In this document: positions 22,722-32,986 of the stretch, piece after piece | Layout: each line of letters starts with the position of its first letter | How positions within the stretch are numbered: position 1 is the stretch's first letter | Translations under genes and position numbers: made by a program | Assembly (NCBI RefSeq): GCF_000005505.3 | Contig: NC_016132.3 | Span: 45,646,914-45,710,913, forward strand | DNA from: Brachypodium distachyon | Lineage: Eukaryota; Streptophyta; Magnoliopsida; Poales; Poaceae | Direction of reading: 5' to 3' | DNA: 64,000 bases | Notes under the pieces: model-generated | Database searches by the model: none | What the model saw: the letters and a program-made list of their open reading frames with translations, nothing else | Told to the model about the DNA's origin: nothing

Positions 22722-23275
22722 CTGCACAGAAGTGAACAATCAACAAAAAATACCCGAGAAAAATAGGAGCGAACAGCAATTTGTCCTGCTTGAGCGGTTG
22801 AGCCTCTCGACATCTAGCTGAAAGCCCTTCGCATCCGCACCTTATCACGAGATTAACCCCGAATCCAAACAGAGCTCCCGCCATTTCGAACGCGAGATAG
22901 CCTGTGGTCTGAGCTGGCGGGGGGTGGGAGCCAGCCAAGCCACGGCCCACGGCTGCGGGCTGCCGGCTCTTGTCTCGTCCAAGCGTGGGTGGGATTCATA
23001 AATACAAAATAGCTGGGGAAAACGACGGTGGGGGCTGACGAGGACAACCTCCTACTGCTGGCTACTGCCCACAGCCCACTGTCCCTGTTCCTATAGAATG
23101 CTGCTGTGCTTTTGTTCTTGTTGTGTTGTTTCCTAGAGGAATCTTTTGTAGCTCGATGCTGTGTTACCATCGGTTTCGAGTCCGACTCCCGGACGCTGCG
23201 TTACGATCGGTCTGCTAATGCAACGACAAAACGATTAAGCTACGTTTGAGGTGAAAACCTTTATTAACTGAAAAC

Positions 23276-23436
23276 TTGAATACATCTAATCCTGGCCACT
23301 AGATCTTAAATAAAAGTTTCAAATGAAAGATAGAACATCTAATAATCACTTAAAGGCATTTTATTAAAAACCCATGAGATGGGATTCTCTAGGTTTTTTC
23401 TTCATAAAATGCACTTAAAGGATTAGATGTATCTGA
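23276..23436. repeat. Imperfect foldback, possible MITE
   Basis: ATACATCTAATCC at 23280-23292 is the exact inverted complement of GGATTAGATGTAT at 23420-23432, with a second weaker inverted pair (CACTTAAAGGCATTTTAT versus AAAATGCACTTAAAGG) inside. No clear target duplication was seen. Confidence 0.45.
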
Positions 23437-23705
23437 GTCCTTTATTAATATTTACTGATTGGGATTAGAAGTTTATTTTTCACATGTTAAAAGCGGATTA
23501 AAGCTAAATTATTGACATAATGGCGTGGTTAAGGTAAGTGTAACAATGTGAAACCATAAGTCGACATCCGGTCCGGCAGCTACTTTCGGTCTCGGCCCTG
23601 GAGCTCTCCCCATGGACGTTATTTATACGCTTGGGATCCATGACAAAACATTGCTACCTTTGGTGGGAGAGAAAAGTAATTAGAGGTAAAGAAGTAAACT
23701 TGCTA

Positions 23706-23830
23706 CTCTCTTCGTCCAACAAAAGGATGCCTCAACTTTGATCAAATTTGAATGCATCTATACACTAAATCATGTGTAGATACATCCAAATTTTGTAAAA
23801 TTTGAGACATCTTTTGTTGGAAGGAGGAAG
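23706..23830. mobile_element. Stowaway MITE
   Basis: Left end CTCTCTTCGTCCAACAAAAG pairs with right end CTTTTGTTGGAAGGAGGAAG; TA at 23704-23705 and 23831-23832. The inner end (CAACAAAAGATG) belongs to a third Stowaway class in this window. Confidence 0.85.
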
Positions 23831-24205
23831 TACATGTTTTGTCACGACCAAGAAGGATGGCTTTGTTTATGGGTAGGTTTATCCATTCCCATTTTCCTCT
23901 TACCCCTTCCCCTTTTCTCCTTCTCCTCTATAGTTCCTTTTTCTATATGTGCTTAGGCCTCAAGATGGCACCCGCCAGGCATGGGCATGAGTGGAGGCTC
24001 TCCATACACTTACCTGCCTCCCATGAGTTTACCCGTTACCCATACCTGCCAAGTGCCAATGAGTACAATTTTTCTCATAGCCGTTACCTGCCAGGATAGA
24101 CAGGTACCCGCTAGCTAGTAAAATACCCATTTGAAGCAGCATATCCTCAACACTGATTGCATAAAAATCATTGCTCGTTTGCTCGTATACATGAATACGT
24201 ATCCA

Positions 24206-24391
24206 CAAGGGCGGACCCAGCCGGGTGATTGGGTAGGGTCCGCCCCACCCAATAAATTTAAAATCCTTTTATCATAAGTAAAAAAAATTAAAAAAAATAA
24301 GGAACACATAGAAATGTAGTGTATTTGCCCCACCCAATCTTAAAAATACACCGTATTCTCACCCAATATTGAAAATCTGGGTCCTCCACTG
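24206..24391. mobile_element. hAT-type MITE
   Basis: 186 bp. Ends CAAGGGCGGACCCAG and CTGGGTCCTCCACTG are inverted repeats with a few mismatches. The flanks CGTATCCA (24198-24205) and CGTATGCA (24392-24399) form an 8-bp target duplication with one mismatch, the size typical of hAT elements. The interior is AT-rich with CACCCAAT repeats and no ORF. Confidence 0.85.
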
Positions 24392-24607
24392 CGTATGCAC
24401 ATAAATCAATCAGTTATTTCATACGCATCTATACTTTGATATGCAAAAATCAATGCTCATGGAGATGAATACATATGCACGTAAATCAATCAATTATTTC
24501 ATACACATTTATATTTCTGTACGGATAAACCAATACTCATACACATGAATACATAAGCACATAAATCAATCAATTATTTCATATACATCTATATTTCTAA
24601 TAGAAAT

Positions 24608-25373
24608 TGTCGTACCAGTGGCCCACGGGGCCCCACTGGCACGGGACGCGTGGGTCGCAACTGATGAGATCCCGCTAGGCCGGCTTCCCGGGAGGGGCGA
24701 ACCCGGGAAGCTACCAGTTCGCTCCCCGCAACTTGCCGGGCAACGGTACCGGGGCTTCGGGGGTTGCAGATGGGGCTGGCGGAACAGTGGAGACAAGACT
24801 ACACAGCAGGCGCAGTGCATTTAATGCACCGACAGGAGTCACATCGGCAGGGCTAGTCTTGCTCAACAAGTCTAGAGCGGCTACCCTAAGAGCTATTTTG
24901 CTTACGATGCACAGTGGCCTGGACGCTGTATGAAGCCCAGCGTGGATTTACAGTAGGGAGAGCTTTGTGGCGATGACACGCGTGTAGGAAACGTGTCACG
25001 CTGCATGCATTGGCACCTGTGGTATCCCTTGACTATAAAAAGAGGACCAAGGCCATCGGTCAAGGAGTTCGAACCCCAATCAATAGCAACTAGTATTGCC
25101 CGGGTTCATAGCAGAATCTCTTACGAGAGCAAGTAGCCCACCCGGGAACTCCCCAGGGCAATTTGTAAGAACACACACATTTCTTGAATACAACTCCAAG
25201 CAGGACGTAGGGTGTTACACCTCCAGGTGGCCCGAACCTGGGTAAATCCAAGTGTCGACACTTTGTGTCTTACGTCACGCCGGCGATCGCCGGAGCGCTC
25301 GCCTCGCCTCTCACCGAACAACAAGGGGGGGGGGGGGGCAACATCCCCAGTGCCGGAGACCCGTGCTCCGACA
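24608..25373 (+). mobile_element. Solo LTR of a gypsy element related to element A
   Basis: 766 bp beginning TGTCGTACC and ending CTCCGACA, with the 5-bp target duplication GAAAT on both sides (24603-24607 and 25374-25378). TATA box TATAAAA at 25034-25040, and the block GCAGGACGTAGGGTGTTACA with GGTGGCCCGAACCTGGGTAA shared with the LTR of element A. No internal retrotransposon sequence remains, as expected after recombination between the two LTRs of one element. A G-run lies at about 25325-25338. Confidence 0.93.
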
Positions 25374-25740
25374 GAAATAGAAATCAATGATGATAATGAA
25401 TACATCATATCATGAACAACCATATTTATGGCAATCATCACATTGATTCTACAAATAATTGGAACTCACCAAGTTGAGTCACCTTGCCTTGTTTTTGTTC
25501 TTGGCAGCAGCAACAGTACCGGTATGTGTTCTATATTCCCATACATGTACCCATTCTACCCGTCGGGTATATTCCCAATTTACTCACTCCCGGATAAAAA
25601 AATTGGTCCATACCCCTAATGGTTTTTTTTTACCTTCCGGTACGCGGTTAATGGGTACCCATTGCCATCTAGACAGTCAAGCCTTTTTACCTTGCTGTTT
25701 TATCCATTTGTTTCCTTTTGATCTTTCTTGACTTGTTGAC

Positions 25741-25966
25741 GGGTGTGTTTGGTTGATTGTCAAACCCAATTCTACCCACTATTTTGGTCAAGACAATGTT
25801 TTTTGTTCTTGTTTGGATTGTTGCCAAATTTTTGGTGAGCCAATCATCCATAGGTCCAACTCTAGTTCATTTTTGTTGCTAAAAATTGGGCAAGTAAAAG
25901 ACATAATCAAAATATTTGCCAGCCAATTTTTTTGTAAGATAAGGTTGGGCTAAAACCAAATAGACC
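25741..25966. mobile_element. Possible Harbinger/Tourist-like MITE
   Basis: About 226 bp with GGGTGTGTTTGGTT at the left and AACCAAATAGACC at the right, a partly matching inverted pair, and an AT-rich non-coding interior. Target duplication not resolved; boundaries approximate. Confidence 0.5.
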
Positions 25967-26129
25967 AGTGATTTGACTTCTTTGACATTTGTTTGACTTA
26001 GTCTTCGCCACGTTAATTGGATTGCTGGGTTGGCCCATATAAGGGAATTATTATATCCCCAAAAATGCATTTGATTCTCCCATTATGTGACTTATAAGGA
26101 CCCCATAGATTTATGTCACCAACTTTTGA

Positions 26130-26640
26130 GAGACGATTATGACCATGCAGTGTGATCACTCGACACAAGCGGGAAATAGGAATCCAGCCATCCTTCCATA
26201 TATTGATACCTTTTCCATCATGAACTCGCTGAATTTGCCACGTAAACGAGCACCCTTCTTCAAAGTTGCATTAATCAAGTCGCAATTCAAGAAGTACTTA
26301 ACTTTGAACACCGACACACAAGGAAAGTGGGTTATCAATAATTCTCTATGCCAGTTTTTCAAGGAAGGCTAGATTAAAGCAGCGGATATCTCTAAAGCCC
26401 AGACCTCCTAGTTTCTTTGGTACACAACATCTTCCACTAGGCAAATCAGTGGAAGATGTTGTCCCACCAATATATCAATAACATGTCCATGATTTCTTTG
26501 AGGTTTGTTTAGGAATTTTAAAAACCGACATCGCATATGTTGGGATAGCCTAACCAACCTAATTCAGAAGCATCTCTTTACCTCTAACTGAGACCCATTG
26601 ACCAATGGCAAAAAAGAATCAACAATATACTGAAAACAGT
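26130..26640 (-). pseudogene. LINE reverse-transcriptase fragment
   Basis: On the minus strand the sequence reads, with stops, IPTYAMSVFKIPK, then GGLGFRDIRCFNLAFLEKLA followed by a stop where tryptophan is expected, then DNPLSLC and KYFLNCDLINATLKKGA. This is the C-terminal part of a plant LINE (non-LTR retrotransposon) reverse transcriptase. Several tryptophan codons are stops (TAG, TGA), so the copy is dead. Only a fragment is present; no 3' tail was identified. Confidence 0.85.
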
Positions 26641-27117
26641 CACTTCATTTCACCCAGGAAGTGTCCAGAAGCTTCACTTACTTCTCTGTGAGAGCCTAGG
26701 TCATGACTCATGATACTTAACACATTATAAATGCCCTCCCGTACCTCAACCTGTGTATTGGGGCTACAGAAAATACTACATTTCTCCATACTCACCAGTT
26801 GTCTTGAAGCACCACGGTAATCTTCCAGAATTTGCTTGCTGCATATCGTCGTTTTTTGTGTATCGACCTGCATCAAGATCAGAGTCATCGGTAAAGAGGG
26901 AATTGCTCACCAGAGGCGCATCACGGAAAACCTGGCCCCCACCACTTGTGCATTCTCCTCCGCAGGCGATAATAGGCTCGTGAGCCCCTTGGTACACAAC
27001 ATGAACAAACACAGAGATAACAGGTCACCCCGGCAAATATGCTTTGAAGGCATAAAAGTTTCGGTGACCGTTTGATAAAGTGAACCTTATGCTCCATCAA
27101 CGTGACACAAACATATA

Positions 27118-27229
27118 CTCCCTCCGTCCCATATTAAATGACTTTTTATTACATGTATCTAACCGTTTTTTAAATATAGATACATCTATATCTGGACAAA
27201 TTTCAGTCACTTAAATGGGACGGAAGGAG
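27118..27229. mobile_element. Stowaway MITE
   Basis: 112 bp, CTCCCTCCGTCCCATATTAA at the left and TTAAATGGGACGGAAGGAG at the right, TA on both sides (27116-27117, 27230-27231). Same class as the copy at 20110. Confidence 0.92.
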
Positions 27230-27410
27230 TAGTAAATACACAAATCACCCTGTTTGTTTTGTAATGGACACACAAGAATTTAAATACGCTATCTTTTTGT
27301 CTTTTGAGTAGAGGTAAAAAAAAATCCTGTTTCGTAGAAGAACAGATATTTTTTAGGGCACGTACCACTCCTACCTGTCTATTTTTTTTTACAGGACTCT
27401 CACATGTCTA

Positions 27411-27510
27411 TTCCCTTCGTCTCATATTAAATGACTCAAATTTTTTTAAATATGAATGTATTTATGTTTAAAAACCATCTACATACATGTGATACGGGAC
27501 GGGACGAAGG
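27411..27510. mobile_element. Stowaway MITE, diverged
   Basis: 100 bp, TTCCCTTCGTCTCATATTAA at the left, GGGACGGGACGAAGG at the right, TA at 27409-27410 and 27511-27512. It ends 337 bp upstream of the start codon at 27847, so it probably lies in the promoter or 5' leader of that gene. Confidence 0.8.
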
Positions 27511-27846
27511 TAGTTGCCAACACCTGCAAAACGTGTTTATGTTCGACGCTCCACTGCTCCAGTACCGGACTATCTCACTGTTCCTGTACAAAACAAAAAG
27601 AACAGTATCGGACTATCTGAGCACTGGGCACTTGGAAGGAAGCCCCGCCACGTGTCTCGCAATGGAGGAGTACGGCCTTTCTTCAAGCCTGGGAAACCCC
27701 ACACGGCGCTCACACCAAGCCTCCTCGTCTCCCCCAATTCCCAGACCAAAAACCCCATTCCACACACCCGAGCCGCACCTAGGTCAGGGATTTTCCGCCT
27801 CGCCAGACGCCAGCACAGCGCCTGCTACGACCTCGAGCCGGACGTC

Positions 27847-30560
27847 ATGGTTGCCCCGTCCGAGGCTGACCTTGCCCACCTCTCCGGCCCGGAGCTCGTG
27901 CGCCACCTCCGCCAAACCCACCTCAGGTCCGACTTCGAGGCGGTGGCGAGCGTCCTCGAGGCGCGGGACCGCAGGCTCGTCAAGTACGAGGCGGCACTGG
28001 AGACCGCTCTCGCCGACCTCAGCGCGGCCAAGGAGCGCGAGCGCGGGATGGCTGAGGTCATGGCCGAACTGGAGGCGGCGCTCGCGGACTACAAGGCCCT
28101 ATGGGAAAAGGGCGAGGCGCTCCGGGACGCACACCGCCGGCTACGGGGTGAGGCCGAGGAGGCGGCTCTGCTGGATGCGCACCGCCACCCGCGCGACGAG
28201 GCTGAGGAGATGGATCTCCTGGTCAGGCCAGCCGCGCCAGACCCGGTGCATCCGGAGCAGAGGGGCGTCGAGGGGGTCAAGGAGGGGGAGGTGAAGCAAC
28301 CCGATGATATTATCGACCTCTGCAGCGACGACGAGGAAGAGGAATTGCCAGTGCACCCCTGCAAACAAGAAATGGATTTTGGCGAAGACGATGAAGATGA
28401 CAAGCCGCTGAGCCAGCTTTGCAAGCGGTTATGGCGAGGTGAGCCCGGGGCTTTGGAATCGCGGGAGGGAGAGGGGCAGCAACAGGGCAATTTGGTCAGC
28501 ACTTTGGCAAGGAAGATGGTGGGTACGCCTGAGGATCCAATGCTGACACCCTTGACAGTGCTGCTTCCTTCCGGGGAGCGTCCTGGCTCCAGCACTCTAC
28601 AGAAGGTTTCTTCCAAGAGTGACCATGGTAGGTATAGAACTGGCGAGAAAGAAGGCTCATCTGGAGATGATGTTCCATCAAAGAGAGTTAGTCAATCACT
28701 GAAGCAGAATGCTAAAATGAACAAGACACCAATGGTGGAATCATCAGCTGGGGTTTGGAACAAGGAAGGTGGGGCTGAAATGCAGAAAACGAGGATAGCA
28801 AGGCAAGGAGTTCTATTTGAACCTTGGAACAGTAACATCACCTGTGCCCAGGTAAAAAGGGAGACGGGCTCGTTGCCTTCGGCAGTTACAAGGAATTGGG
28901 AGTCTGAAGGAGATATGATTACTTCACTTATCGAAAACGTGGAGCTCTCTATGCAAGCCCTCTGTGCTCTTTACCGCCAAAAGAAGTTGACACTCGAGAA
29001 TGCTGGACTCACATTCAGGTATGTTATTGTTGAATCCGCTGATTGTTAAAATTAATTATTTAGATTACTACATATTTTGTTTGTATCAATTATCAATTGA
29101 ACTTCAGTAAATTATCACATGAATTTTGTATGCGATTTCAGATTGAACTTGGTCAAGTAGATAACCTAAAATATTGTGGTAAACCACCCACAGTGTGAAA
29201 ACACTCTAGTTCAACAAACATGTGATTTCATTGAATACGAAACCTTGCTACATGCACAAGTTCAGGTAAAAAACAAAGATTTCAAGCACGAAAAGATAAA
29301 AGCCATGTTTTCATCCGGAGCGACACAGTGCAGGCTATAAAACACAATGGTTCATAACTTCAAATTGACAAAGGAGAGAATCAGGCGCCAAATGACTTAA
29401 TACTCTCCACTCCAGAATCCCCACATGACAGTAGAAGAAGCAGTGTTTTAGCACCATGTGTTTCTTACTTAGCCAAATCCAGCTATGGATTCAAAACCAG
29501 TAACTTGCACTTTAAAGAAATTACTAAATTCTTGCCAAACTGCTCTAGCAACTACACAGTCAAACATGAGGTGCTGTAGAGTTTTGTTTTCATTACAGTG
29601 CACACACACTTCTGGTTTATGCGACTTTCTTTTCTTTAGGTTGTCTCTGGTCATAATCTTGTTCTGGGTAAGCAACCATAAGAAGACCTGAATTCTAGGA
29701 AGTACCATAAGTTTCGATACAACATTGAGGAAAACAGGCTGCAACCCTCTGAAGGTAATCATAACATGCATGAAACTAGAGGAGTAAGTGCCCTTAGACT
29801 CATATTGCCATATCAAAGAATCTTCCTGATCTACTCCCTCCGTTAGGGCATAGAGGGCCGCTCTCAGAAAAAATCGGGATTCAGAAATATAAGGCTGCTC
29901 GATACCACCCCGCACGCGTGCTCGGGAGTAAGATCGATCGCTGGACATTGGAATTGCGAACAACGGGGATAATTAATCTCCAACAGAACATTTAATTTAA
30001 GGAGGAGGCCAACAGAATTAGAGGGCTAATTAATCTCTGGACGTTGGAATCCCGTGACGCATTTAAGGAAGGAGTAGGCCAACAAGAATTGATCGAGAAA
30101 TAATTTTGTGTGGTATATCTATGAGACTTTGAATACATTTTTTAAAGCAGGAAGCATCACTTGCATAAGGCATAAATAAAATTCTCGTATTTTTATCTGT
30201 GCACAATCCTCTTATAATCCTTTTATTTTATTATAAAGCCTTTCAACGTCATTTTTCTTGGATGATTCTCTTTATACCATTGTGGTATACGTTCATTACA
30301 TTTTCTCAGTAGTAATATTACTATGTGTACTGGTTCATTATACTGATATCTAACACTTGTTTGCTGCTATTCACTCCAGGGCAACTAAGTTGGCAGAATT
30401 TCTTTTGGATAGTGACCTCCAGGGACCAATGAAAAGAACTGCTGAGGAACTAGAGAACCAAGATCCTTCAAATTCCAGTTTTCTGCAGCAAGTAGGACTT
30501 GATTTATCTGGGCAGTTATTTGATATTTTCCGGAACAAAGAAGATCGGTACTTCTGTTGA
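27847..30560 (+). CDS. Uncharacterised acidic coiled-coil plant protein with a SUMO-interaction-like motif
   Basis: Two exons, 27847-29018 and 30380-30560, give 450 residues; the donor CAG|GTATGT and acceptor CACTCCAG keep the frame (AG|G). The start at 27847 is preferred because the protein becomes regular from there (MVAPSEADLAHLSGPELVRH); the open frame reaches up to 27514 just after a MITE, so a longer start is possible. Residues about 30-125 form an alanine- and glutamate-rich coiled coil holding a 16-residue tandem repeat (90-105 and 106-121). Residues 154-167 (DIIDLCSDDEEEEL) have the hydrophobic-plus-acidic pattern of a SUMO-interaction motif, followed by a second acidic run. The C-terminus is helical (SLIENVELSMQALCALYRQK). 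I do not recognise the family. The intron (29019-30379) contains a LINE fragment and a Stowaway end. Confidence 0.75.
29464..29833 (-). pseudogene. LINE fragment (zf-RVT domain) inside the intron
   Basis: The minus strand encodes SLIWQYESKGTYSSSF, PRIQVFLWLLTQNKIMTRDN and a cysteine-histidine cluster C-V-H-C...H-L-M-F-D-C, the zinc-binding reverse-transcriptase domain (PF13966) found at the end of plant LINE polyproteins. The fragment stops near 29833, where a Stowaway end (CTCCCTCCGTT) follows. It lies wholly within the intron of the gene at 27847 and reads opposite to it. Confidence 0.85.
29833..29850. mobile_element. Stowaway terminus, truncated
   Basis: TA followed by CTCCCTCCGTTAGGG; no matching right end was found nearby. 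Probably the remains of a Stowaway that broke the LINE fragment. Confidence 0.5.
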
Positions 30561-30857
30561 TAACGATAAAGCAGTATGCGATAAGATGAAGAATTCATAA
30601 CTTGGTGCGTTGTCTCATACTGGTGGATGCCAAAACCAAGCAGTATTGATTAGGCGTTTACTAATTAGCAGTCTACTAGATCCTCCTAGAACCATGATTT
30701 TTAGCCTATTGACGAAGCATCGACATGATGACCATCTATGTCGTTACCTTCCTTAAATAGAGAATGTTGGGGAGTCACTGGAAGCATCACTGTGCTAAGG
30801 CTTAAAAATATTGATGTTGCGCATTATCTTCCGCATGATGTTTATTTTTGACTTGTA

Positions 30858-31560
30858 AAGGGCTCTAAGAATCCTCTGAGTTGTGAATGCTGTCATCATC
30901 ATGATATGTTGATGTCGCTATACTGTCTGTTTGGTAATTGGTATTGAGATGGTCGTCTCTGTGCCATGCAGAGTACAGATGGTTGCCCAAATTTCTTCCC
31001 TGCATTTTTTCTTCTCTGGAAGAGGTAGTCAGGTGGTTTGGCAAAGGAGGTGCCTCCATTAGTTTCACACGCATTAGCATTTCAGCATGCTACTATGGTG
31101 TTCTGTACTCTACCTGTTATGATGTGGTTTAGCGCTTGTTAATGCTAGCTGTTTGCATCCGCCATTCCATATTATCTGCTATAATTCGCCCAGTTATGCT
31201 GAATTCAAAGGCCACATACAGAGGGCTACCGTAATCCTATGAGTTCAGAGTAATGGAGTGGATTTACTGTTCCAGTCTTTGAGCTCATTGCGTTGCCTGT
31301 TTGGTGTTGAGATAGCCGTCTCTGTGCACGCGGAGTATAGGTGTCTGCCCAAAATCCTTGCAGGTGGCAGTCAGTTAGCCTCGCAAACGATCGTATAAGT
31401 CGTCCGTCAATTTCACACGCGCCAGCAATTCAGGATTTCGGGCTTTCGCCACTGTTCAACATTGTTGGATCACATTCGTCCAGTAATGCTAAGTGAACTC
31501 AAATATTCTATACAGGGAATCAATCTTCCCCTATTTTTACATCAAGTGGTGGCATGCGAT
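30858..31560. repeat. Diverged tandem duplication of about 365 bp
   Basis: Matching landmarks recur in the same order 350-370 bp apart: AGGGCTCTAAGAATCCTCTG (30860) and AGGGCTACCGTAATCCTATG (31223); GAGATGGTCGTCTCTGTGCC (30946) and GAGATAGCCGTCTCTGTGCA (31310); TTTCACACGCATTAGCATTT (31064) and TTTCACACGCGCCAGCAATT (31409). It lies just downstream of the gene ending at 30560, so copy 1 may include its 3' UTR. Confidence 0.7.
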
Positions 31561-31928
31561 CCGGGGCATGCGACGCGTCAAGCATTTTCCCAGTGCGGCG
31601 TGGCCGAGGAATTTCTGTTCCATTTAGCTTATGCTTTTGCAGTTTCAGACTTTCAGGTCGTGTGCTTACTAACTGTCTAACAACTTAGCAAGACCCGGGC
31701 AGAATTGGCAGTCCCACAGACCTGATCTTCGTGTTGCCTGATGCTAAATGGGGGCATCTCGAGTTCCTTGGTGGAGACGGGAGGATCCGTTAGTAGTTAC
31801 GGGTCAAAATGAAATGATGGGCAGGAACGCAGAGGATTTTACTCCTGAATCTAAGCGTGAGAGGAGCAAGGCTGACCACTCCCGCAAGTACCTTCCGCGC
31901 ACGAGTCCGCGTCTCTGTGAAGAAGGGG

Positions 31929-31935
31929 TATAAAT
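31929..31935 (+). promoter_or_regulatory. TATA box of the arabinogalactan-peptide gene
   Basis: TATAAAT in the context GGGGTATAAATCTGGG, 170 bp upstream of the start codon at 32105. This would give a 5' leader of roughly 140 bases. Confidence 0.7.
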
Positions 31936-32104
31936 CTGGGTCTCGCATGCGTTGCCGAAATTCATGCGAGCACAACAGAAACGCCTGGCCGCTCTGCCTT
32001 CCCTTCCTCTCCTTCTCGTCCTGATCTCCAGAGCGAGAGGGAGGGGGATCTAGAAAACTGATCTAGCCTCTTTTTGGTAATCTCCTTTTAGCGATCGAGA
32101 GGAA

Positions 32105-32511
32105 ATGGCAGTGAGCTCCAGGGTCTCTCTTCTTCTGATGGCCATCGTTGTCGTGCTCGCCACCGTGGCCAATGCGCAGGCCCCTGCCCCGACACCCACC
32201 AGCGATGGTAACTACTCCGGTCTCTTGTGTGTTAATGTTTGGGCAAAATTCGCGTGGATGTGGACGGAATCGATGTGATTCCGTTGGGAGGAAGCTCCCA
32301 TGTAGTTTTTTGGAAGGTTGCACGTACGATATGTGGTGACGTTGATCGGCGGCGATCTTTGCTAAACGATTCCTTGGTGTTTTGTCTATTTATTATGTTG
32401 GCAGGAACAAGCGTGGACCAAGGGATCGCGTATGTGCTCATGTTCGTGGCACTTGTGCTCACCTATCTAATCCACCCCCTGGACGCGTCCTCCACCTACA
32501 AGCTCCTCTGA
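32105..32511 (+). CDS. Arabinogalactan peptide (AGP16/20-type), GPI-anchored
   Basis: Two exons, 32105-32207 and 32405-32511, encode 69 residues. Residues 1-24 are a signal peptide with a hydrophobic core (LLLMAIVVVLATVANA). The mature part starts QAPAPTPTSDG, an Ala-Pro/Thr-Pro stretch of the kind that is hydroxylated and arabinogalactosylated. The rest (DQGIAYVLMFVALVLTYLIH, then P-L-D-A-S-S-T-Y-K-L-L) is the hydrophobic C-terminus that directs GPI anchoring and is removed, leaving a very short cell-surface peptide. The intron has a GT donor (GATG|GTAACT) and an AG acceptor (TTGGCAG), splitting a glycine codon. Length and every segment agree with plant AG peptides such as AGP16/AGP20; which member cannot be told. 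It lies 0.48 kb from the convergent phosphate-transporter gene. Confidence 0.95.
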
Positions 32512-32986
32512 ACCTGCGTCTTCTGTACTAGTAACTCCCCACGCTACGGATGTAATCAACGGTGCATGGTCAACCAACTAATCCAGCTTGATCGATCCAG
32601 AAAAAAAAAGCGTTGTGGGATTATCTATGTAGTTTTGTTTCCTTCTAGATGTTCAGTTTGGAGAATTGGGAATGAGAAACACACCGATTCATGAATACAT
32701 AGAAGTGTCTGTTTGAAACAAGTACACAGGTTTACATATTGATGATCGAGAAATGGCAGCATATATTTGTCGCTCCTTAACATGCATATATACTGTAAAA
32801 TCACAATAACCTTAAAACAGTAGTGCTACATATGCGTAGTAGATCAAACACAGGCTAAGTACCTGGCTGGCAACTTAAGTAGCTGGTCGCCGTTATTCCT
32901 TCTCCCTTTCCAACTCTATTGATACAGAAGAAAAACAACAATATTATTACGTGCGTGTGTCTTCTCGTGCTAGGACGTACCAAATC

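Larger units (their letters stand above)
24147..25440. repeat. 80-bp tandem repeat array, split by two insertions
   Basis: Clear copies start at 24398 and 24478 (GCACATAAATCAATCAGTTA and GCACGTAAATCAATCAATTA) with a partial third from 24558. Unit length is 80 bp. A partial unit precedes the MITE (24147-24205), and after the solo LTR the sequence GAAATCAATGATGATAATGA (25380 onward) looks like the continuation of the interrupted unit. The array is thus older than both insertions. Confidence 0.7.

Noticed and set aside
22477..22950. 157-codon minus ORF as the N-terminus of the coiled-coil protein
   Set aside because: Runs across splice-like sites, has no NAB similarity and wrong continuity with the exon at 19189.
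25065..25085. tRNA T-arm-like GTTCGAACCCC
   Set aside because: Lies inside the solo LTR with no cloverleaf around it.
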